NCBI RefSeq assembly: GCF_040954645.1
Contig: NC_092810.1
Span: 7,486,185-7,550,184 of the forward strand
DNA from: Diabrotica undecimpunctata
Lineage: Eukaryota > Arthropoda > Insecta > Coleoptera > Chrysomelidae
Direction of reading: 5' to 3'
DNA: 64,000 nucleotides
How positions within the stretch are numbered: the first letter of the stretch is position 1; each line of letters begins with the position of its first letter. Under the pieces are notes generated by a model that saw nothing but the letters and a program-made list of their open reading frames with translations, ran no database searches and was not told the origin of the DNA. The position numbers and the translations under genes are program-made. Shown piece after piece: positions 57,546 through 64,000 of this stretch.

Positions 57546-57712
57546 TTCTTGGTGTATATTCTTCGAGTACTACCGTTGTCTGACTTGTTGACTTTCCTTT
57601 CCATTCTTGTAGAGATCGCAGCTGCGAGCGTAGTACCCGCCAAAAGTTGTCGAGAATGCTGTGAAAATTATCGCGCTCTGTGAATTTAAATGTGTTCCTT
57701 GACTTTTAAAAA

Positions 57713-57803
57713 ATGTGTTCGGTGAAATATAAATGCCAAAGGCACAGTTCTAGTGTTCTAGTGTTTCTATTCTTGGGATTTATCTCAATAACCTTTGGAC
57801 AAG
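57713..57803 (+). CDS. Likely first coding exon with signal peptide
   Basis: ATG 57713 opens 30 codons plus one base before a GTAAAA donor at 57804. The sequence has basic residues 5-12 (KYKCQRH), then a hydrophobic core SSVLVFLFLGFISITFG, then Q: a good signal peptide or signal anchor ending near a GQ cleavage site, with the first mature residues in the next exon. About 110 bp of upstream GC-richer DNA (CGCAGCTGCGAGCG near 57617) could be the 5' UTR and promoter. I see no second exon, so the protein is unidentified. Confidence 0.45.
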
Positions 57804-57829
57804 GTAAAAAATTTAAATATCTGTTAATT

Positions 57830-59160
57830 TAAGTTTAAAAATATTACGTATTATATGGTCTTCGTAAGTGTCGATACAGGGATGAAAATCAATTAGCCAT
57901 ACCGTGCCAGAGATATAATTTCCAAGAGTTTACTAGTACCTTGGAGCATTCTATAACCCCTACTAAAAATATTTACTACGAAATAAAATAACTTTGTTCA
58001 GTTCTTTTATTTTTTTAGTGTGGTAATATGTAAATTTTTTACAATAACAACAACGATTACAATAATTAGTAGTTTATTCGTAACTGGTAACCATTTCAAA
58101 ACTTATCTATCTTATCTATCAAATCCCAACTTACAATACATGACATGACAATTACATGTCCTTAACTGACATTCAAAATCAACTGTCGCTTCAAGTGTTG
58201 TTTCCGAGAGAACGGTTCAATCTAAACAAAAAACGCTTATAAGTATTTTTGTTTAAAATTATCTCAGCTACATTTTTTATTTGAAACATCTTTTTCTACT
58301 GCTGACAGATTTTTAATAAATCAATCGTAAAACTTTTTTGCACCTTTTTTTTTGGGTTCCCAAAATGTACATTCTCGGCAAAATTCAGCTTGTTCCTATG
58401 ATTTTTAAAGGAAAATTCTCTGACGACTGGACTATTACTTTTACATTAATTTTAATTTATATTCTTCTTAGTCTGAATGAAAATTATTTTAGTTTTTTTA
58501 GTTTGTTTTCTACGCTAGTTCTTGCTTCTCTTCTTTACAACTTTCACTATTTTCAAAATTTCTGCTTTATCTTTAATTGATGAACTATTTCCCGCTTTAT
58601 ATCAATATTGAATATCCTAAAATACAAGATATGAAAAAAATTATAAACAAACTATAATTAATATTGGTATTCATATGTTTTAGGCAAAAAAATGTCACTT
58701 TTCTCATATTTGCAATATTTTCATAATTTTGGCAAGAGTTTATTGAGGATCTTTGTTATTACACATTTAAATATCTTGGATTCCAATTATAATCCTAATA
58801 ACAGTAATTTATTTGCAAAGAACTTTTATTCGTCGAAGTTTTGTTATCTAGAATGTTAAAAAATCTAGAATAACGAATACTCAAACATTTTGTGTATAAC
58901 TATATAGAGTCTCTTACAAAAAACAACCTTGTTATGTTTACCTTGAAGTAAGAAATTATTAAGATTTATTGCAGGCTAGACTAGATACAACTTGATACAA
59001 ATAAAAATGGAAATAGTTTTTTTTATTGAGATTAAGTCAAGTAAACTAAAATGTTCGAATTCGAAGTAGAATATTTTCATTTAAATGTCGTAAAATTTGG
59101 TGGCCACCTATGCCTGTACCTGTGTGCTGCCTTCTCTTGTCTGTCCTCGCCAGAGATAAG
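57830..59160. other. AT-rich DNA, probable intron
   Basis: No exon, transposon end or RNA gene recognised; consistent with a large first intron of the gene starting at 57713. Confidence 0.35.
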
Positions 59161-59165
59161 AGGAG

Positions 59166-59205
59166 TAGGTTAGGTTAGGTTAGGTTCTGTTAGGTTAGGT
59201 TAGGT
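59166..59205. repeat. Short TTAGG tract
   Basis: Two groups of three TTAGG units split by TTCTG (GGTTAGGTTAGGTT.. pattern). TTAGG is the common insect telomere unit, but short AGGTT runs are also frequent inside insect chromosomes. Confidence 0.85.
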
Positions 59206-59449
59206 CACACTTATTTGATGAGTTGCCTTTCGCTATCGGTGTTTGGTGCATATGTATTTTTCTGTGTCGCAACAGATAACAAATCTAAATCCATAAGACA
59301 AAAAATGTATATTTTCCTTTTAATGTTTTTTATTGGCATGCTTTTGTTCACGCCCAAGTTCCATTAAGAGTTATTTCCTTACAAATGATGGATTCTAATA
59401 TATTAGCTCGAGATGGTGAACGGTGAACTACTTTATCTGTTGACGTGTT

Positions 59450-60071
59450 GACGATGAAATTAAGTCCAACTTCTGTTGGAACATAAGATCGGAATCGTAT
59501 GGTGAAACCTCTTCGTTGTTGTTTGTTACTTGAACAGCCTCATCGTCGACATTACTTTCAGATTAATTTGTAAGGTTGAGTTATCTTCCAGTTTCTCGAT
59601 CACAAATTTGAGCCTAGCTATAAGAAACTGGTAACTTGACGAGAAACGATTTCGACAGCAAGTTTCACTGGCTTAAAGATATCCTCCAAATTTATTAATG
59701 CATCAAATTCATGTCCTAAAACCTATATTCAATATTCGTACTAAGCAAGTCAACCAAGGTTTTAGCAATGCACAATTTTAGTTTGTTCCATATTTCAACT
59801 ATCGCAGACAAAATGCTCCATCTTGCCTTGTAATCTTTGTCTAATTCGATTTTTCTTTCGTACTCTTTCTTCAAAAATCATTTCTAGTTGGTGAACCTTG
59901 TAATATATGCCAAATTTTTTCGACCTTTTTGATTATATCGTTAAAATCAGACATCAATTCTCCTTTCACCACGACCACTTCTTCAATCATAAATCTATCA
60001 TCGTCAGATATATTTGGTATATCTTCGTACCTAATTATTTGTTTTAGCCTCAGAATTCTCAAGCGGATCAA
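59450..60071 (-). mobile_element. Possible hAT-like relic
   Basis: Minus strand in several frames: GKMEHFVCDSWNMEQTKIVH, then HEFDALINLEDIFKPVKLAV, EIVSRQVTSF and RLKFVIEKLEDNST. The L-E-D-I/L-x-P-x-K-x-A-x-E ..T..L..LKF pattern resembles the late part of hAT transposases. Weak; the acidic frame at 60071-59871 (SDDDRFMIEEVVVVKGELM) is not explained. Confidence 0.3.
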
Positions 60072-60084
60072 CAGTTTGTCCTTG

Positions 60085-60330
60085 TTGAATAGACTTCTTT
60101 TTTCTTACTACATGTGGTGTTATAACGTTCTCCGCCAATTCTCCGCCGTTTTCCGACTTCCAATCGCCACTTTGTCCACTCGTTCCATAGGTTCTTTTCT
60201 ATATTTCTTTCTGTCATCTCTTTCTATATTCCTTCTCTCCAACTTGTTCTTGCTATACCTCGTTTCGTCTTCCCTTCTGGTTGCCTCTATTTGGTTTTGG
60301 TTGTTGATCCATTTTTGTTTATGCCAGAAC
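60085..60330 (-). mobile_element. Possible LINE linker fragment
   Basis: Minus strand: KKYRKEPMERVDKVAIGSRK and TAENWRRTL, similar to the IGxRKTxExWRxLR stretch between endonuclease and RT of insect LINEs. Confidence 0.3.
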
Positions 60331-60359
60331 CAAATAAGTAGTTTTGTTCATTTTATTCC

Positions 60360-61085
60360 CATTATTTCTGTTGGCAAAGGGGTTTATTAAGCCCCATACT
60401 TTTCAATTTGATCATGGATGAAATCATCAAAAGCGCCAACAAAGGAAGAGGATACAGAATGGGAAACAAAGAAATAAATATACTCTGTTACGCAGACCAC
60501 GCAATATTGATACCCCAAGATGAAGATAGTCTGCAAAGACTGGTCCATAGATTTCACAGGAGCAAAAGAATTTAATATGACAATCTCATCTCAGAAAACT
60601 AAAACAATAGTAGTTATCAAAGAACCAACCAGATGTAAATTAGAAATTGATGGCATCAGTATTGAACAAGTAATGGAAATAAAATACCTGGGAATTACAC
60701 TTTCTAGCTATGGAGACCTGGGCAAAGAAGTGAGAGATCAAGTACAAAAAGCAAATAGACTGGCAGGATGCCTTAATAACACTATTTGGCGAAACAGACG
60801 ATATAATGACATATGCCTCAGAAACAAGACCCTACACAGCCACAACACAAAGGCTACTGGAAACGGCACAGATGAGAGTACTGAGAAAAATTCCAGGAAA
60901 TACGCTGAGAGATCGAAAGAGAAGTGAAGAAGAGACATTAAGTAACATTAGAAGAAAATGTATCGTACAATGTATAAATGAATAGACACACAACAGAAAA
61001 AAAGAATGAAATAACCACACAAGCAGAATGGAGGAGACCCGTGTCGCCAAAATAGCAAGAGACAAGTCGCCAATCGGCAACGACA
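60360..61085 (+). mobile_element. LINE RT relic
   Basis: GLLSPILFNLIMDEIIKSAN, CYADHAILIPQDEDSLQRL (YADD box changed to YADH), MTISSQKTKTIVV, EIKYLGITLSS. After a frame change it reads MTYASETRPYTATTQRLLE, MRVLRKIPGNTLRDRKRSEE and VAKIARDKSPIGRR. Frameshifts and the altered box make it dead. Confidence 0.75.
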
Positions 61086-61159
61086 ACGATTTTGCCTTCT
61101 TTTGCTGTTTTGGGAGCAACAAATTAATTTGAAACATTTTAGAATACACCATTTTCAAG

Positions 61160-61905
61160 GTTTTTTCTATTTCTTAACAGATACAAAGTTTATATTTAAG
61201 TATGAATAGATAGCTTTTTAATGGTAAGCGAAATTAAAAAAAAAAGCAGTTTTCGCACTAAATTGTTAATAATTAAAAAATCACGCCGAAATTTTTGTGG
61301 AAAACGCATAGGTTTGTTTACTCAAATATATATTATCGGAACAACTCGTCAAATACTGGCCAATGAGTTGTCTTTGAGAAAAACTGGGAAATATTGTGGA
61401 CTAAGTTCGGCATTGGAATGCCTTGAGTCTATCTTTCTGAAGTATTTTATATACAATTCGTTTATTTAAGTAATTCTAAAAAATGTCTTATTTGACCTTA
61501 TCTACTACAAAGTTTTTTGTTATCTACAAACAATTGACTTATAAATTACTTTCTTAAAAGTGGTGTTCAATAATTCAGTAAACAATAGTGAGGTTTAACG
61601 GTTGTCAATTCCTTTAATAAATGCTTATGGGCTATATACCAAAGCCGTCCGTTTCCGTTTTTTACCATAATATAAAAATCACCAGCGTATTGTGTTCCAC
61701 ACCACTGAGAATTGCCAAGACCTTTTAGATTTCATTTACAACCAGCTCTCCTTTCTAAATAATCACTCGACCAGTACCTAGTGCTAATATTTCACAGTAA
61801 CGATGTAATGTTTTTACTGTAGGATGTCCTCGCATAAATTTAACATAAATAGGTATATCGTTTTACTGCATAATACAATAATTTTACAAAAATTAAATAA
61901 AATAT
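61160..61905. other. No gene seen
   Basis: AT-rich. A plus-strand frame at 61221-61469 has no recognised motif. Confidence 0.4.
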
Positions 61906-62110
61906 AGTCTTCTTCTTCTTCTTCCTCTTTATAAGCAATTCTGCTTGTTCATTGGCACATTAATACTTCTATGGGAGGTTGTCACTCCATCGTTTGTCTT
62001 TCTTCTGCCGATGGGTGACTTATCTCTTGCTATTTTGACGACACGGGTCTCCCCCATTCTGCTTATGTGGTTATTCCATTATTTTATTTCTATTTATTGT
62101 CCACTCGTTC
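61906..62110 (-). mobile_element. LINE 3' end, inverted relative of 60360-61085
   Basis: The minus strand carries HISRMGETRVVKIARDKS and a (GAAGAA)n tail at 61910. DNA at 61010-61070 matches it in inverse orientation (CAGAATGG.GGAGACCCGTG). Confidence 0.65.
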
Positions 62111-62114
62111 ATAC

Positions 62115-64000
62115 ACTATACGTTACATTGTAACAAAAATTGTATTAAGGAGTCTGGGGCGACTCTATCCAGTGTAGCAAAAGGGTAACTCTAAAATGTA
62201 CCTTGATACACCAACAAACTAATATGTGGAATAACGGAAGATGGAAGGGGTTAGATAGAAATAAATTATGTAAAAGAAATAAATAAAGGGTAGATATGAA
62301 TTTCAAAATATAGCAGAATTAAATGTTGGCTAGCGACTATGCAGGAGAATGACCACTCGACACTCAAAGAAGGATTCGGCCAATTTGCATACCCTACAGA
62401 GACCGTAAGATATAAGAACTAATGACAAGAAAACCACCAAGAAATAAACAGATGAAACATAAAAGTTGCTCTAATGAATGCTTGGGCGCCAGGAAGTTAA
62501 ATGTTTTCTTCCGAGATATCTTGTATTGCTGAAATATGAAAGATAGGTACTAATTGAAATATTAAATTTCAACCACAACTTTAATAATTACCAAACTTAG
62601 GTACAAACTATATTAAATGCTTATATACTAAACCACCACCTCTTATGTACAGTTAACTATAGCTATATTTACAGTAAAATCCCTGAATATAATTATAAGA
62701 CAATTTGCCCCTGATATACCTCTTAATTTCAAATCGTGACAAAAGTTATATCCAATAATAATGTATAAATAATAAATATAATTATATACTACTCACTAAT
62801 AGTTTAGTTTTCGTTCAATAATTGTTTAGGGTTTTAAGTGAAAATTCTCCGGATATGTGTGCACACGATAACCTAACAAAGAGAAATTCAAGGGAGAGTT
62901 ATAACCTCATCCCTTGGTAGACAATAAATAATTAAATTAAATTACAATGATAAATGTTTTTTTAAAAAAATTGAAGATATTTATTATTAAGGATATTTTT
63001 AAATTAAAGTGAAACCAAAAGTTAAAACCTTGAAGAGGACGTAGCAAAAGTTATTTAAAATAATTGAATGATAACAAAAATAAAAGTCAGTTCTTCCTGC
63101 CGGTTTCCGTAGGTTTCTCTCGAAGATGATCCGGTGGAGAACTAGACTCAGGTGGTAAAAAGATACCAAACCTGGATTCCCTGGATCAGGTACTATTACA
63201 CAAATAATTCCAACTAAAAATTCTTCTTAATTTCCATAAATAAACTTGAAATTTCTTCCCCTTGTCCTAAGTAAGGAAAACCCCAAAACTAAAAAAATTC
63301 TTCCCCTGACTTGCAACTGGATTCTTGGAGTAGGCTAAAAGGAACAATTGTGTTACTTCATGTTCTTTGTACATACAAAAGGTAAGGAAAAACACAAGGG
63401 TTATCAACCTTGAAAGGCGATACAAAAAATGTCAGCAAGTGACCTTAAATTGAAATAAAAACCTTAATGGTTTTCGGTAAATAGTGACCTTCGAATGGTG
63501 TGACAATGTTTTTATAATGTATGGATATATTAAATAGATAATTTTAACGGAAAACATGATCTTTATATATTATAGAATAGGAAAAAAAAAAGAAATATTA
63601 GCCGGTTTTAACGGTATGAAATTGAAATAAATAGTGTGCTTTCACTCTTGAAAGGAAATAAAAATTTGAGATATTGAATCTAATACTTATAATTTATTTA
63701 GGTATAAAACTTTTCCTTAATGAAATAAGGTGAAATATGACATGTATAAAATATATGAAATACCTATCAAAGACGAAATTAAAATAGGTCTGAATTCTAC
63801 TAACAATGGCGGATGATATAAAGGATTTTTCCTTATAATTTATTTGTAATTTTATCTTACCGGCTAGGGTGAACCAACTGAAAATATTCTCGTACAAAAC
63901 AACAAAATAACTCAAATAATTTCTTCTAAAATAAACAGCTCTTCACAATAAAATAAACTTAAACTAAATTCGGGAAAAAGTGGCACTCCCAGCCGCAACT
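62115..64000. other. AT-rich terminal region, possible LTR on the minus strand
   Basis: On the minus strand TGGCGCCCAAGC (62491-62480) resembles a primer-binding site following an LTR, which would then occupy ~62500 to beyond 64000 (its start may be AGTTGCGGCTGGGAGTGCC at the window edge). No gag frame follows; the next DNA is LINE. No second LTR is visible. Nothing else is supported. Confidence 0.25.

Noticed and set aside
58338..58580. Second exon of the signal-peptide gene
   Set aside because: The frame is hydrophobic and T-rich without an acceptor in the needed phase or a recognisable domain.
59166..59205. TTAGG units as a telomere or telomere fusion site
   Set aside because: Only six imperfect units inside ordinary DNA; too short, and AGGTT runs are common in insect chromosomes.

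Overview
The window is insect nuclear DNA, AT-rich and densely packed with transposons. This rests on an animal-type RAD51 gene with five spliced exons, a spliced cytochrome b561-family gene, (TA)n microsatellites, a short TTAGG tract and many insect-type elements. These include DD41D mariner, Tc1, piggyBac, Penelope, RTE-like and Jockey-like LINEs, pogo-like tails and a Sola-like element. A beetle with a large genome would fit, but the species cannot be fixed from the sequence. I saw no bacterial genes, rRNA, convincing tRNA or CRISPR.

Host genes. (1) A two-exon gene on the plus strand, 7654-16968, encodes a roughly 311-residue cytochrome b561 domain protein (CYB561D1/D2 type). Its 8.4 kb intron is filled with transposons. 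(2) RAD51 lies on the minus strand, 35532 down to 32366, and is an apparently intact 341-residue recombinase. (3) A likely first coding exon of a secreted or membrane protein is at 57713-57803 (plus), encoding a signal peptide; the rest would lie outside the window or in an unrecognised exon.

Layout. 1-2.5 kb: two ~1.05 kb direct repeats. 2.6-7.2 kb: a dead piggyBac, a DD41D-type mariner with ~425 bp inverted repeats and one nonsense codon, and a pogo-type protein tail. 8-16.4 kb (intron): a DUF7869-like fragment, a palindrome beside a small unknown ORF, a ~790 bp duplicated LINE block separated by a 120 bp filler copied from the mariner at 5.3 kb, and a second mariner inserted at the centre of a palindromic MITE. 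17.2-22.5 kb: a Tc1-like element interrupted by two Penelope copies that form a 1.8 kb-armed palindrome. 22.6-25.3 kb: Penelope-end and LINE debris. 27-30.6 kb: a GC-rich block of unknown origin, then a piggyBac relic carrying an RTE-like LINE with 186 bp target duplications. 30.6-32 kb: a Jockey-like LINE. 32.4-35.5 kb: RAD51. 38.2-40.9 kb: a LINE relic interrupted by a TIR-flanked element encoding a DUF7869/Sola-like protein. 41.5-43.5 kb: a third mariner. 45.2-46.8 kb: a LINE with a 13 bp target duplication. 48-57 kb: Penelope, RTE-like, DUF7869-like, foldback, Jockey-like and pogo-like relics. 59-64 kb: scattered relics and possibly part of an LTR.

The most informative part for new biology is 38.2-40.9 kb. 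The mobile unit there can be bounded to the base: 36 bp inverted repeats, an ACTT duplication on each side, and a host LINE reading frame that closes in frame when the unit plus one ACTT is removed. That ties the DNC-x-Q-N / GHSF-x2-DR protein family, seen at three loci here, to a cut-and-paste transposon with 4 bp target duplications.
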